Made by a program: the position numbers and the translations under genes | Notes under the pieces: generated by a model | What the model was told of the DNA's origin: nothing | Seen by the model: the letters and a program-made list of their open reading frames with translations, nothing else | Databases searched by the model: none | Shown: piece by piece, positions 1 to 8,359 of the stretch | How the letters are laid out: the number at the start of each line of letters is the position of its first letter | Position numbering within the stretch: position 1 is the stretch's first letter | Assembly: GCA_002305955.1 (NCBI GenBank) | Contig: DBRH01000042.1 | Span: 1 to 23,404 of the forward strand | Direction: 5' to 3' | DNA: 23,404 nt | DNA from: Kosmotogaceae bacterium UBA1373 | Lineage (GTDB): Bacteria > Thermotogota > Thermotogae > Petrotogales > Kosmotogaceae

Positions 1-2
1 GG

Positions 3-347
3 TTCGAGAGGGTAAACCTGGCCATGTACTCTCCCAGGGAGGGGACGCTTTCAGCCAGAAAACTCCCCGACGATATTCCCCAGGAGGTGAAAATCAGAAG
101 ACTGAACGATCTCCTGGCGCTGCAGAAACACATAAACCGGCAGGAAAATGAGAAGTACCTGAACAAGGTGATAGCTGTTATAGGTGAGGGAAAGATAAAG
201 GGAAACGGGAAGATCTACGGCCGGACGATGAACAACAAGATAGTGATATACCATGCCGATGCAAACTTGATAGGAATTCCCGTGAAGATAAAGGTAGATA
301 GCGTGTCCGCCGGACCTTTGTACGGAGAGATAGTTGGAGTTTTATAA
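3..347 (+). CDS. miaB: tRNA-2-methylthio-N6-dimethylallyladenosine synthase, C-terminal fragment
   Basis: This is the 3' end of a radical-SAM methylthiotransferase; the reading frame is open to the window edge, so the start, both iron-sulfur domains and the catalytic cysteines lie outside. MiaB adds the methylthio group to isopentenyl-A37 of tRNAs that read UNN codons. What is visible is the end of the radical-SAM barrel, with the family signature YSPREGT near the edge. A helical linker follows (VKIRRLNDLLALQKHINR), then a TRAM RNA-binding domain of about 65 residues ending in AGPLYGEIVGVL. The internal ATG at 24 is not the true start, because FERVNLA immediately before it is also family sequence. 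RimO has a similar ending, but the YSPREGT segment and the linker fit MiaB better. A second tRNA-modification gene, tmcAL, follows. Confidence 0.85.
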   Translation, partial: FERVNLAMYSPREGTLSARKLPDDIPQEVKIRRLNDLLALQKHINRQENEKYLNKVIAVIGEGKIKGNGKIYGRTMNNKIVIYHADANLIGIPVKIKVDSVSAGPLYGEIVGVL

Positions 348-503
348 AGAGGTATGAGAGAAGGGGTAAGAGGTAAGAAAAGCAAGACCTTTCTGCTCTT
401 CCGACCTCTTACCTCTAGCCTCAGGTTCCCCAAGGACGGCTCCACGCTCCTGAACGAAGGACCAGGCACGGCTCTTAATGCTCTTCTAATTGGAGGAAAA
501 TGA
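348..503. repeat. Intergenic segment with long inverted repeat
   Basis: This 156-bp gap between miaB and tmcAL holds an imperfect inverted repeat: 362-374 (AGGGGTAAGAGGT) pairs with 404-416 (ACCTCTTACCTCT) over 13 bp with one G-T wobble. The 29-nt loop can itself partly pair. The left arm contains a short tandem GTAAGAG motif. To the right, two ACGGCTC(C/T) copies flank a segment containing GAACGAAGGACC. There is no T-tract, so it is not a standard terminator, and no clear promoter was found. It resembles a dispersed intergenic element, but no second copy is present in this window. The tmcAL ribosome-binding site (TGGAGGA, 491-497) is at its right end. Confidence 0.5.
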
Positions 504-1787
504 GTGAAGGTTCTCGGCCTCGTGGTTGAGTACAATCCATTTCATAACGGCCACCTCTTTCACCTCCGGCAATCGAAGGAGCTGGTGAAGCCGGATTATA
601 CGGTCGCGGTAATGAGCGGCAATTTCGTTCAACGCGGCGAGCCGGCGATTATCGAGAAGTTCTCCCGTGCGAGGGTGGCGTTGAAATTTGGGGTGGATCT
701 CGTTCTGGAGTTGCCCGTGGTTTACGCGCTTCAGGATGCCGGCGGCTTCGCGACCGGTTCGATCCGCTCTCTTGATCGCGCAGGCGTGACCGATGTGGTT
801 TTCGGCAGCGAGACCGGCGATCTCTCTCTCATGAGTGAAGTCTCGAAAATCCTGATAGAAGAACCCGACGAGTACCGAAGAAGTCTGCGCTTTCATCTGA
901 AGGAAGGCCACTCTTTTCCGAACGCGCGCAAATACGCGATCAGGGATTTTATTGGCAGAAGAGACAGCGACCTGTCTTTCAGAATAGAGGAGATAGGATC
1001 TTCAAACAATATTCTCGGAGTCGAGTACATGAGGGCGATGAAGGAGATAGGGAGTAAGATAAGGCCTCATGCGATCAGAAGGACAGGCGCCGCCTACACC
1101 GACGAGACCCACAAAGGCGAGTTTTCTTCGGCGACGGCGATAAGAAAGCTTCTTTCTAAAGGCGATCTAGAATCGGTGAGGGAGGCCGTCCCGCAGGAAT
1201 CGTTCGACGCGATACTTGATGAGATAAGGGCCGGTAAGGGTCCCGTCTTTCGAGAGGATACGGGAAGCTTCTTCATTCCATACCTACGGCTTTTATCGAG
1301 AAGCGATTATGGGCGATACTACGGTTTCGTGGAAGGCCTCGACGCCAGATTCAGAGAGTGCTCGATGTGTTCCGACATGACTGCCTTCGCCAACTGTGTC
1401 AAGACGAAGAGGTTCACGCTTTCAAGGATCAGAAGGCTGATGTATTATCCGGCCTTCGGATTCACCGGAGATTTGATCGAAAAGAGCAACGATCTGGGAC
1501 CGCAGTATCTCCGTGTCCTGGCCTTCAACGAAAAGGGGAGAGAGTACCTGTCGGGCATAAAAAAGCTGGTACGCATTCCCATCGTCACGACGGCCTCGCT
1601 GTGGAGAAAGGTGGTCGATCAGGCGCTCAAGAGGGAGATGGAAATAGACGTTAAGCTTCTGGAAGAACAGCTGGGGAGAGATTTCAAAGCCAGCGACTTT
1701 TACTCCTCTCTGTACAGATCTCCAGAATGGCGCTCCAGAGGTTCGGAGATGCTTTCACAGGTCATATACGAGAGAGGTATCTCCTGA
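504..1787 (+). CDS. tmcAL: tRNA(Met) cytidine acetate ligase (TmcAL / YlbM family)
   Basis: A cytoplasmic nucleotidyltransferase-superfamily enzyme. In Bacillus the family makes N4-acetylcytidine at the wobble base C34 of elongator tRNA-Met, using acetate and ATP. The 427 residues open with EYNPFHNGHLFHL, carrying the HxGH nucleotide-binding motif at residues 14-17. The conserved VMSGNFVQRGEPAI block (about 37-50) and a SSNNILGVEYMRAM segment follow, both typical of the family. The start is GTG 504, seven bases after TGGAGGA; the ATG at 500 is out of frame. The stop codon shares a base with the priA start (TGATG), so translation is probably coupled. Family assignment is strong; the acetylation role is taken from the family. 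Confidence 0.9.
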   Translation: MKVLGLVVEYNPFHNGHLFHLRQSKELVKPDYTVAVMSGNFVQRGEPAIIEKFSRARVALKFGVDLVLELPVVYALQDAGGFATGSIRSLDRAGVTDVVFGSETGDLSLMSEVSKILIEEPDEYRRSLRFHLKEGHSFPNARKYAIRDFIGRRDSDLSFRIEEIGSSNNILGVEYMRAMKEIGSKIRPHAIRRTGAAYTDETHKGEFSSATAIRKLLSKGDLESVREAVPQESFDAILDEIRAGKGPVFREDTGSFFIPYLRLLSRSDYGRYYGFVEGLDARFRECSMCSDMTAFANCVKTKRFTLSRIRRLMYYPAFGFTGDLIEKSNDLGPQYLRVLAFNEKGREYLSGIKKLVRIPIVTTASLWRKVVDQALKREMEIDVKLLEEQLGRDFKASDFYSSLYRSPEWRSRGSEMLSQVIYERGIS

Positions 1788-4066
1788 TGCTTGTCCAGGT
1801 TGCGATATCCAATTCCCCCCTCTTCGAGACCTACACATACAACAGCGATCTGCCGCTCTCGCCCGGGGAAAGGGTGGAAGTCAATTTCGCCGGCAGGAAC
1901 ACCATAGGTTACGTCGTTTCTCTTGAAGAGAGGAAGGGGCCTTACAAAATAAAGAACATCACGAAGAAGATAGATCCAGAACCCTTCCTCAAAGGTTCAG
2001 ATCTTGAACTGGCCATATACACCTCAAAGGAGTTCGTCGCACCGCCGGGAAAGGTCTTCGATCTCTTCTTCCCACCGGGAAAACTGCTTCAGGTAAGCGA
2101 TTACGTGGTGGCCATATCCGGTGATGTCGATCTCGGATTGCCTATGACTAAAGACAGCTTCCTGAAAAAGTTTGGAAGCGAAAAACTCCAGGAGCTTCTG
2201 AGGTCAAGAGACGTGAAGGTAATGCACAGTTTCGATCGAAAGGTCTCGGGCAAGCGGAAGATCAAAAAAGTCTCTTTGAACAGAAAGTTGATAGATCTGC
2301 GCGAAGAGCTCAATCCTGTCTGGCAGTCGATAGTCGATTATCTCCTCTCCGTCAGCTCCGAGGAGATCTCCGTTCTCGAGAAAAAACTCAGATTGAACAG
2401 TCGCAGCCCGATCGAGACGCTCGTCAGGAAGGGAATTCTCTCGATGGAGGAGGTAGAGGAAGACGATTCTCAATGGGTTATCCCGTCGGTCGTCGATCTC
2501 ACTCAAGAGCAGAAGAAAGTCTCCAGAGCACTGATCGATAAAAGAAACGGGGTATCGCTTCTTTACGGCCTTACAGGTACGGGAAAGACCGAGGTGTACT
2601 TCAGCGTCATGGAGTACTGGCTGAACAGGGCAAAACAGGTTCTATTAATGGTTCCGGAAGTTTCCCTGACTCCCCAGCTTCTGGCGCGTGTCAGGGGGGC
2701 TTTCCCGGGTAGAGTCATCAGGCAGTACCACAGTTACATGACCGCCGGACAGAGGCAGAGAATCTGGCTCGACGCCACCGAGGGAAACGTGGACATCCTG
2801 GTCGGGACAAGGAGTTCGCTGTGGGTTCCCATGAAAAGAACCGGCCTGATAATAATCGACGAAGAACATGACGCCAGCTTTTACCAGCAGAGCGTGCCTT
2901 TTTACGACGGTGTAGAGGTGGCCATGAAGAAAGGGCGTTTGCTCGATATCCCGATTATTCTCGGCTCGGCGACGCCCAGAGTTACACACTTCTACGCTGC
3001 GAGCACTGGCGGCATGGATCTGCTGGAGCTCCGAAACAGGCCGGTTGGAAGCTTCCCGGTGATCGAGATTATCGATATGAAAGAGGAGAAAAACCCTATC
3101 ATAAGCGCAAGGGCGCTCAAAGAGATAGAAAACACCCTCTCGCAGGGCAAACAGGTCTTCGTCTTCGTTCACAGAAAGGGATTCTCTAACTACGTGGTCT
3201 GCCACACGTGCGGTCAAACCGTAACCTGTCCTCATTGTTCCGTCTCTCTGACTTACCACAAGATCGACAACGCCATGAAGTGTCACTACTGCGGATACAG
3301 GCAGCACGTGCCGAGATCCTGTCCGACCTGTGGATCGATGACACTTTCGGCGCGGGGGTTCGGTACGGAGAGAGTGGAAAACGATCTCCAGAAGTTCTTT
3401 CCGTCCGTCAGCATAATGCGCATGGATCGCGAAACCGTCGATAATCCGCTCGCCTACGAAAAGGCTCTGCAGGCCATCTCTCAAAAAAAGAGCCAGATAA
3501 TAGTGGGGACTAAAATGATCACGAAAGGGCTCGACTTTCCCGACGTCGAAATGGTGCTGGTGATCGATGCCGACCGCCTTATGAGTTTTCCCAGCTACGA
3601 CAGTCCTGAAACTGCCTTTCAGCACATCGCGCAGGTTAGCGGCCGCTCGGGCAGGGCCGGCAAGGGAAGGGCCTTCATTCAGAGTTTCAATCCCGGCAAC
3701 AGGGTTATAAGCAAGGCCTTCGAGAGGGATTACGACAGTTTCTTCCGACAGGAGCTGGATCTAAGGAAAGAGTTACGCTACCCGCCTTTCGTCAAGATCG
3801 TGGAGATCGTATGCACCGGAAATTCAGAGGAAGAAAGCCTTGATCTTGGTAAACAAGTGGTGGCCGGGCTGGAAAAGTCGAAAGATGCTTATCTGGAACT
3901 CTTCGGCCCCATAGTTCCGCTTCTCTCGAAGGTCAAGAGTTCTTACAGAACAAAGATCGTCCTGAAACTGGAAAACGACAGTCCGCTTGATTTTCTTCAA
4001 CCTCTGATAAAAAAACATTCCGCCGGACTTCAGACAATAGTGAACGGAATCGGCGGAATGCTTTGA
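1787..4066 (+). CDS. priA: Primosomal protein N' (replication restart helicase PriA)
   Basis: A superfamily 2 DNA helicase that recognises stalled forks and reloads the replisome. The 759-residue protein has an N-terminal DNA-binding region (about 1-105) and a helicase core with Walker A GLTGTGKT (261-268), DEEH box (358-361), GSATP (393-397) and motif VI QVSGRSGRAGK. Eight cysteines between 472 and 515 (C472, C475, C481, C484, C499, C502, C512, C515) form the two zinc sites of the family. The frame is open back to 1727, but ATG 1787 is preferred: it gives the usual PriA N-terminus, overlaps the tmcAL stop by one base, and has GAGAGG about ten bases upstream. It converges with oppF across only 26 bp, and no clear terminator is visible there. 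Confidence 0.95.
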   Translation: MLVQVAISNSPLFETYTYNSDLPLSPGERVEVNFAGRNTIGYVVSLEERKGPYKIKNITKKIDPEPFLKGSDLELAIYTSKEFVAPPGKVFDLFFPPGKLLQVSDYVVAISGDVDLGLPMTKDSFLKKFGSEKLQELLRSRDVKVMHSFDRKVSGKRKIKKVSLNRKLIDLREELNPVWQSIVDYLLSVSSEEISVLEKKLRLNSRSPIETLVRKGILSMEEVEEDDSQWVIPSVVDLTQEQKKVSRALIDKRNGVSLLYGLTGTGKTEVYFSVMEYWLNRAKQVLLMVPEVSLTPQLLARVRGAFPGRVIRQYHSYMTAGQRQRIWLDATEGNVDILVGTRSSLWVPMKRTGLIIIDEEHDASFYQQSVPFYDGVEVAMKKGRLLDIPIILGSATPRVTHFYAASTGGMDLLELRNRPVGSFPVIEIIDMKEEKNPIISARALKEIENTLSQGKQVFVFVHRKGFSNYVVCHTCGQTVTCPHCSVSLTYHKIDNAMKCHYCGYRQHVPRSCPTCGSMTLSARGFGTERVENDLQKFFPSVSIMRMDRETVDNPLAYEKALQAISQKKSQIIVGTKMITKGLDFPDVEMVLVIDADRLMSFPSYDSPETAFQHIAQVSGRSGRAGKGRAFIQSFNPGNRVISKAFERDYDSFFRQELDLRKELRYPPFVKIVEIVCTGNSEEESLDLGKQVVAGLEKSKDAYLELFGPIVPLLSKVKSSYRTKIVLKLENDSPLDFLQPLIKKHSAGLQTIVNGIGGML

Positions 4067-4092
4067 TAGATCTATTCTATCGTACCGGTCTT

Positions 4093-5286
4093 CTACCTTT
4101 TCAGCTGTCCGGGGAAGAAGCAGGAGACGAAATGTCCACCTCCGACATCCTGCAACTGGGGTTCCTCTCTGGCACAGATTTCTTTGGCTATGGGACAGCG
4201 TGGATGGAACCTGCAGCCGGAAGGAGGATTGATCGGACTGGGGACATCGCCCTGGAGGATGATCCTTTGCTTTTTCTTCTCCGGGTTGGCCTCGGGAATG
4301 GCCGACATCAGCGATACGGTGTAAGGGTGTAGAGGATCGTCGAATAGTTTTTTCTTGTCGGCAAGTTCCGCTACCTTTCCGAGGTACATGACGGCCACCC
4401 TCCTGCTGACGTGTTTCACAACGCCAAGATCGTGAGCGATGAAGAGATAGGTAAGGCCGAATTCTTTCTGAAGGTCGTTCAGCAAATTGAGAATCTGGGC
4501 CTGAATCGAGACGTCAAGGGCCGAGACGGCTTCGTCGCAGACTATGAGTTTGGGATTTAGAATCAAGGCTCTGGCGACCCCTATACGCTGTCTCTGTCCC
4601 CCGCTGAACTCGTGCGGGAATCTGGACATGTGATCCTTGGAGAGACCGACTTTCGTCATAATATCGGCGACTTTGTCCAGAACGTCGCTTCCAGTTGCCA
4701 GCCCGTGGATCCTGGCACCCTCCCCGATGATGTTCCTGACCCGCATTCTGGGATTGAGCGAAGAAAAGGGGTCCTGGAAGATGATCTGCGCGTTTCTTCT
4801 GAAGGCCTTTCTCTTCTCTTCGCGGTTCGAAAGCATACTTCTCACGAAGGCGTTCCGGTCTTCGTTGAATTCTTTGAAGTATCTTTCGGCTATCTTTCTA
4901 TCGAAATCGTTTTGAAACGATTGAATCGCAGCCTCGGCCGATCCACCCTTGCTTTTCAACTCGGTGAATCGGTCGATGTATATGTCTCTTATATACTTCT
5001 GGGCTTTCAGAGCGGGCATGAAATAGTAGGTCGTATCTTCCCCTTCCATGATTATTCTACCGGAAGTCGGCTCATAAAGCCTCAAAACCGACATACCAGC
5101 CGTGGTTTTACCGCAACCGGATTCTCCGACGAGTCCGAGAGTCTCTTTCTCGTAAACATCGAAACTGATATCGTCGACGGCTTTGACCTGTGCCACTACC
5201 CTTCTGAAAACGCCGGCCCTTACCGGGAAGTGTTTCACCAGCCGGTCGGCCCTTAGAAGTAGTCTACTATCGGTTATTTTACTCAT
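4093..5286 (-). CDS. oppF: Oligopeptide-type ABC importer ATPase subunit (OppF-like)
   Basis: One of two cytoplasmic ATPases powering the Opp-type importer. The 397 residues contain Walker A GESGCGKT (54-61), Q-loop Q171, signature FSGGQRQR (227-234), Walker B LIVCDE (247-252) and switch His285. A C-terminal Opp/Dpp extension has four cysteines (C358, C364, C371, C389). Unlike typical OppF, roughly 60 extra charged, probably helical residues lie between the first strands and the Q-loop (about 86-155), which accounts for a length well above the usual 310-330. The ATG overlaps the oppD stop by four bases (ATGA), and it is the last gene of the oppABCDF run. The substrate could be peptides or, as shown for several Thermotoga Opp homologues, oligosaccharides. 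Confidence 0.93.
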   Translation of the reverse strand: MSKITDSRLLLRADRLVKHFPVRAGVFRRVVAQVKAVDDISFDVYEKETLGLVGESGCGKTTAGMSVLRLYEPTSGRIIMEGEDTTYYFMPALKAQKYIRDIYIDRFTELKSKGGSAEAAIQSFQNDFDRKIAERYFKEFNEDRNAFVRSMLSNREEKRKAFRRNAQIIFQDPFSSLNPRMRVRNIIGEGARIHGLATGSDVLDKVADIMTKVGLSKDHMSRFPHEFSGGQRQRIGVARALILNPKLIVCDEAVSALDVSIQAQILNLLNDLQKEFGLTYLFIAHDLGVVKHVSRRVAVMYLGKVAELADKKKLFDDPLHPYTVSLMSAIPEANPEKKKQRIILQGDVPSPINPPSGCRFHPRCPIAKEICAREEPQLQDVGGGHFVSCFFPGQLKR

Positions 5287-6299
5287 GCGCCCTCACCTGC
5301 CCTAGATACTTTGATCATTTCGACGAGTTTATCCACGTACCAGCAGGCCGATGTGTGGTTCTCTTCTACTTCCACCAGGGGCGGCTCTTCTTTTCTGCAT
5401 TTGTCGGTCGCTAGCGGACATCTGGTGTTGAATCTGCAACCATCCGGAAAATCTAGAGGGTCGGGAACGACACCGGGTATGTTGTAGAGAACCTCTTTGT
5501 CCTCATCGAGTTTGGGGATCGCGTTCATTAGACCCCAGGTGTAAGGATGCCTTGGCTTTTTGAAGAGCGTTAGGACTTCGGCGTATTCCACTACCTTTCC
5601 GGCGTACATCACAACGACTCTCTGGGCCATCTCCGCTATCACTCCAAGGTCGTGCGTAATCATCACCAGAGCCATGCCGTATTGTTCTTGAAGCGACTTC
5701 ATGAGCTCGAGAATCTGCGCCTGAATGGTCACATCCAGAGCCGTGGTGGGCTCATCCGCGAAGAGGAGTTTCGGATTGCAGGAAAGCGCCATGGCTATCA
5801 TGGCTCTCTGTCTCATTCCTCCGGAGAGTTCGTGAGGGTACTCGTCAACCCTCTTTTCCGGTTCGGGAATACCGACCTTGCGAAGCATATCTATCGCCAT
5901 CGTTCTAGCCTGTTCCTTGTTGACATCCTGGTGAAGGAGAATGGCCTCCATTATTTGAAAACCAACCGTAAAGACCGGGTTGAGAGCCGTCATGGGTTCC
6001 TGGAAGATCATGGCCATGTCGTTTCCTCTGATCTTCATCATCTGTGACTCGGGAATGGCCATCACGTCTCTACCTTCGAAGATGATCTTTCCGCCGGCGA
6101 TTTCGCCCTTTTCATCCAGAAGTCTCATCACCGAAAGGGAAGTGACGCTCTTTCCGCAACCGGATTCACCGACTATCCCGAGCGTTTCGCCGGAATAAAC
6201 ATCGAAAGTGACGCCGTCTACCGCTTTCACTATACCGTCTTCTGTATGAAAATAGGTTCTTAGATCTTTCACCTGTAAAAGTGCGTTTTTGCTATCCAC
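5283..6299 (-). CDS. oppD: Oligopeptide-type ABC importer ATPase subunit (OppD-like)
   Basis: Partner ATPase of OppF. The 338 residues show Walker A GESGCGKS (44-51), Q-loop Q100, signature LSGGMRQR (158-165), Walker B LLFADE (178-183) and His216. The C-terminal oligopeptide/dipeptide extension contains C288, C294, C301 and C319. The start is GTG at the 6299 end. Its ribosome-binding site AGGAGGA overlaps the oppC stop codon, which indicates tight translational linkage. Length and motif order are normal for the family, with no insertion like the one in OppF. The protein is expected to form a heterodimer with OppF on the inner face of the membrane, contacting the coupling helices of OppB and OppC. 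Confidence 0.95.
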   Translation of the reverse strand: MDSKNALLQVKDLRTYFHTEDGIVKAVDGVTFDVYSGETLGIVGESGCGKSVTSLSVMRLLDEKGEIAGGKIIFEGRDVMAIPESQMMKIRGNDMAMIFQEPMTALNPVFTVGFQIMEAILLHQDVNKEQARTMAIDMLRKVGIPEPEKRVDEYPHELSGGMRQRAMIAMALSCNPKLLFADEPTTALDVTIQAQILELMKSLQEQYGMALVMITHDLGVIAEMAQRVVVMYAGKVVEYAEVLTLFKKPRHPYTWGLMNAIPKLDEDKEVLYNIPGVVPDPLDFPDGCRFNTRCPLATDKCRKEEPPLVEVEENHTSACWYVDKLVEMIKVSRAGEGA

Positions 6300-6312
6300 G
6301 TCAAAATCCTCC

Positions 6313-7194
6313 TCAGCTTCTCATTCTCGGGTCGAAGATGTCTCTGAGGGCATCACCCACGAGGTTCCAGGCGAGAACGAAAAGGACCATTGCTGTGCCG
6401 GGGAAAACTATTGCGAACCAGGACTCGTTGAGCATGGTCATCCAGTTGCGCGAGTAAGAGAGTATAGTTCCCCAATCTGCGTATCCAGGTTCGGCGCCTA
6501 CTCCGAGGAAGCTCAATCCCGCCGCGGTTATTACATAGGATCCTATTCTCATAGACATCTGTACTACAACCGGGAAGATAGTGTTCGGAAGAATATGCTT
6601 CATGATAATCTTCCAGTCCTTCTGTCCCAGAGCTTTCGCGGCCAGGACGTACTGCTCCTCCCTCGCCTGGAGTATGTTTCCTCTAATCAACCTGGCGGTG
6701 CTCATCCAGCCGAATATGATGAGGGCGATTATCACTTTGTCCAGCCCTTTTCCAAGAATGGTTGTCATCACCATCGCCGCGACAAGGAAAGGTATCGAAA
6801 GGAAAATATCCACGATTCTCATCAGTATTTCGTCGACCCACCCTCCGAAATACGCGGAGATGGATCCGATCGCGACACCGATCAATGCCGAGAAACCGGT
6901 TATGATTAAACCAAGCCTGAAGGCCGTTCTTGTTCCCCATACCACGCCGTAGAAGATGTCTCTTCCGCCAATTACTCCGAACGGGTGTTCGGAAGTTGGT
7001 GCGATGGGCTTGGAAGACCAAGAAACCCTCGGGATCTGATAGTTGTTTCCCATCTCGTTGACTCCGGCTATCTGGGGAGCAAAGACCGCGACGATTATGA
7101 AGAAGACCAAGAGACAGGTACCCAGAACAGCGGTCCCGTTCTTCCAGTACTTCTTCATTATCTTTCGAAATTCGCTTTTTCTTTTGACTGCCAT
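6313..7194 (-). CDS. oppC: Oligopeptide-type ABC importer permease (OppC-like)
   Basis: An inner-membrane permease subunit of 293 residues. A basic N-terminal tail (KRKSEFRKIMKKYWKN) leads into a first membrane helix at about 23-41. A soluble loop follows that contains HPFGVIGGRDIF, the conserved pre-core motif of OppC and DppC. The core has five further hydrophobic segments and an EAA coupling loop around EEQYVLAAKALGQ...HILPN. The protein ends in DPRMRS, typical of the family. ATG 7194 is preceded by GAGGAGG. The gene lies 13 bp from the oppB stop and 13 bp from the oppD start, so it belongs to the same transcript. It pairs with OppB to form the translocation pore. Confidence 0.95.
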   Translation of the reverse strand: MAVKRKSEFRKIMKKYWKNGTAVLGTCLLVFFIIVAVFAPQIAGVNEMGNNYQIPRVSWSSKPIAPTSEHPFGVIGGRDIFYGVVWGTRTAFRLGLIITGFSALIGVAIGSISAYFGGWVDEILMRIVDIFLSIPFLVAAMVMTTILGKGLDKVIIALIIFGWMSTARLIRGNILQAREEQYVLAAKALGQKDWKIIMKHILPNTIFPVVVQMSMRIGSYVITAAGLSFLGVGAEPGYADWGTILSYSRNWMTMLNESWFAIVFPGTAMVLFVLAWNLVGDALRDIFDPRMRS

Positions 7195-7207
7195 CTATTT
7201 TGCCTCC

Positions 7208-8242
7208 TCACTCAAGCCTTATTCGCGGGTCAACGAGAGCATACGATACATCCACAACCAGATTGCCAACTATCATAATGAAGGAGAAGAAAAGCGCCCC
7301 GCCTATTATCGACCAGTAGTCCAGAAGGGTCGCCGCATCGGCCAGAAACCTCCCCATGCCGACCCTGCTGAAGATGGTTTCAACGAAGACGGTTCCCCCC
7401 AGCAATCCGATGACCGAACCGCCGGCAACTGTAAGAACGGGAATCATCGCGTTCTTTTTGGCATGTTTCTGGATTACGATATTCTCCGGTACACCCTTTG
7501 CCCTCGCGGTTCTTATGTAATCTTTCCTGAGAACTTCGAGCATACTTGAACGGGTTATTCTGAGGAGGTACGCCCACCAGAGGTAAGCCAGGGTCATGAC
7601 CGGCAGAATCAGATGTCTCAAGGCATCCACGAAAATATCGAACCTTCCATTCAGCAAGGCATCTATCGTCGGCATGGAAGTGATTTTATTCCACTCAGCA
7701 CTGCGCATTATAAGGTCGAACTGTGTATTGACCATACCGGGCGGGAACCAGCCCAGCAACGAATAAAAGACCAGAAGCAACAAGAGACCGAAAACGAAGT
7801 CGGGCAGCGACCAGCCCACGAGAGCGAACACTCTAATGAATTGGTCGATGAATTTGTTCTGATGAACCGCCGAAACCACCCCCAGCCATATCGCCACCAG
7901 AATTACAGGAATTATCGCGTATATGGTTAGTTCTAGAGTGTAAGGGAAACGCTCCAGCATGGCCGGGAGTACCCCCTTCTTTCCAACCATGGAGTACCCG
8001 AAATCACCCTGGAGAATGTTCCCCAGCCATTTGAGGTATTGCACAGGCATGGGTTCATCCAGCCCGTATTTTTTGATCAATCTTTCAGCTGCGTCTGGAG
8101 TTTTGAGAGCTTCAGGGCTTTTTATATATGAAGCCAGAAGTCTGTCCGGTCCGAGAGCCCAGATCATCGAAAAAATAATTAAGGTAACGCCGATCAGTAT
8201 GAGCGGCATCAAAAGAAGCCTTCTGATTATGTAAGCTGTCAC
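7208..8242 (-). CDS. oppB: Oligopeptide-type ABC importer permease (OppB-like)
   Basis: An inner-membrane permease subunit of 344 residues. It has the canonical OppB start (YIIRRLLLMPLILIGVTLIIF, first membrane helix about 5-27) and a periplasmic segment around LDEPMPVQYLKWLGNILQGDFGYS. Further membrane helices and a coupling loop containing RKDYIRTARAKGV...HAKKN follow, and the protein ends VDPRIRLE. The GTG start (8240-8242) follows AAAGGGGTGAT. An intrinsic terminator and a candidate promoter separate it from oppA, so oppBCDF is probably expressed at a lower level than oppA, by read-through, by its own promoter, or by both. It pairs with OppC. Confidence 0.95.
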   Translation of the reverse strand: MTAYIIRRLLLMPLILIGVTLIIFSMIWALGPDRLLASYIKSPEALKTPDAAERLIKKYGLDEPMPVQYLKWLGNILQGDFGYSMVGKKGVLPAMLERFPYTLELTIYAIIPVILVAIWLGVVSAVHQNKFIDQFIRVFALVGWSLPDFVFGLLLLLVFYSLLGWFPPGMVNTQFDLIMRSAEWNKITSMPTIDALLNGRFDIFVDALRHLILPVMTLAYLWWAYLLRITRSSMLEVLRKDYIRTARAKGVPENIVIQKHAKKNAMIPVLTVAGGSVIGLLGGTVFVETIFSRVGMGRFLADAATLLDYWSIIGGALFFSFIMIVGNLVVDVSYALVDPRIRLE

Positions 8243-8286
8243 CTGAGTATCACCCCTTTACACAGAATAAACAGATAATTAAGACT

Positions 8287-8315
8287 ATTATAGTGCATTT
8301 TTTTGATCAAAAAAA
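8287..8315 (-). promoter_or_regulatory. Candidate promoter upstream of oppB
   Basis: A perfect minus-strand TATAAT at 8287-8292 lies about 45 bp upstream of oppB. At 17-bp spacing the -35 position falls on the T-run that ends the oppA terminator (8310-8315, TTTTTT on the minus strand), which is a poor match to TTGACA. The spacer includes the perfect 18-bp palindrome T7-GATC-A7. The -10 is convincing and the -35 is weak. Confidence 0.4.
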
Positions 8316-8343
8316 GAGCCGGGTTAGAAGGACACCCGGCTCT
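8309..8343 (-). terminator. Intrinsic terminator after oppA
   Basis: Read on the minus strand, a 10-bp perfect stem (8315-8324 with 8334-8343, AGAGCCGGGT/ACCCGGCTCT, 9-nt loop) is followed by seven Ts. It begins 17 bp after the oppA stop and lies between oppA and oppB. This is a common arrangement that keeps the binding protein in excess over the membrane complex. Confidence 0.9.
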
Positions 8344-8359
8344 CGCTTATCAAGCCTTT

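Noticed and set aside
1727..1786. Upstream in-frame start for priA
   Set aside because: It would add 20 residues encoded inside the end of tmcAL. The TGATG junction and the PriA N-terminus support 1787.
2645..3625. A 326-codon open frame on the minus strand opposite priA
   Set aside because: It is antisense to the PriA helicase core and zinc sites, its translation is low in complexity and it has no family signature.
8298..8315. 18-bp perfect palindrome T7-GATC-A7 upstream of oppB
   Set aside because: It looks like an operator, but it is explained by the terminator T-run next to a spacer A-run; there is no second copy or regulator gene nearby.
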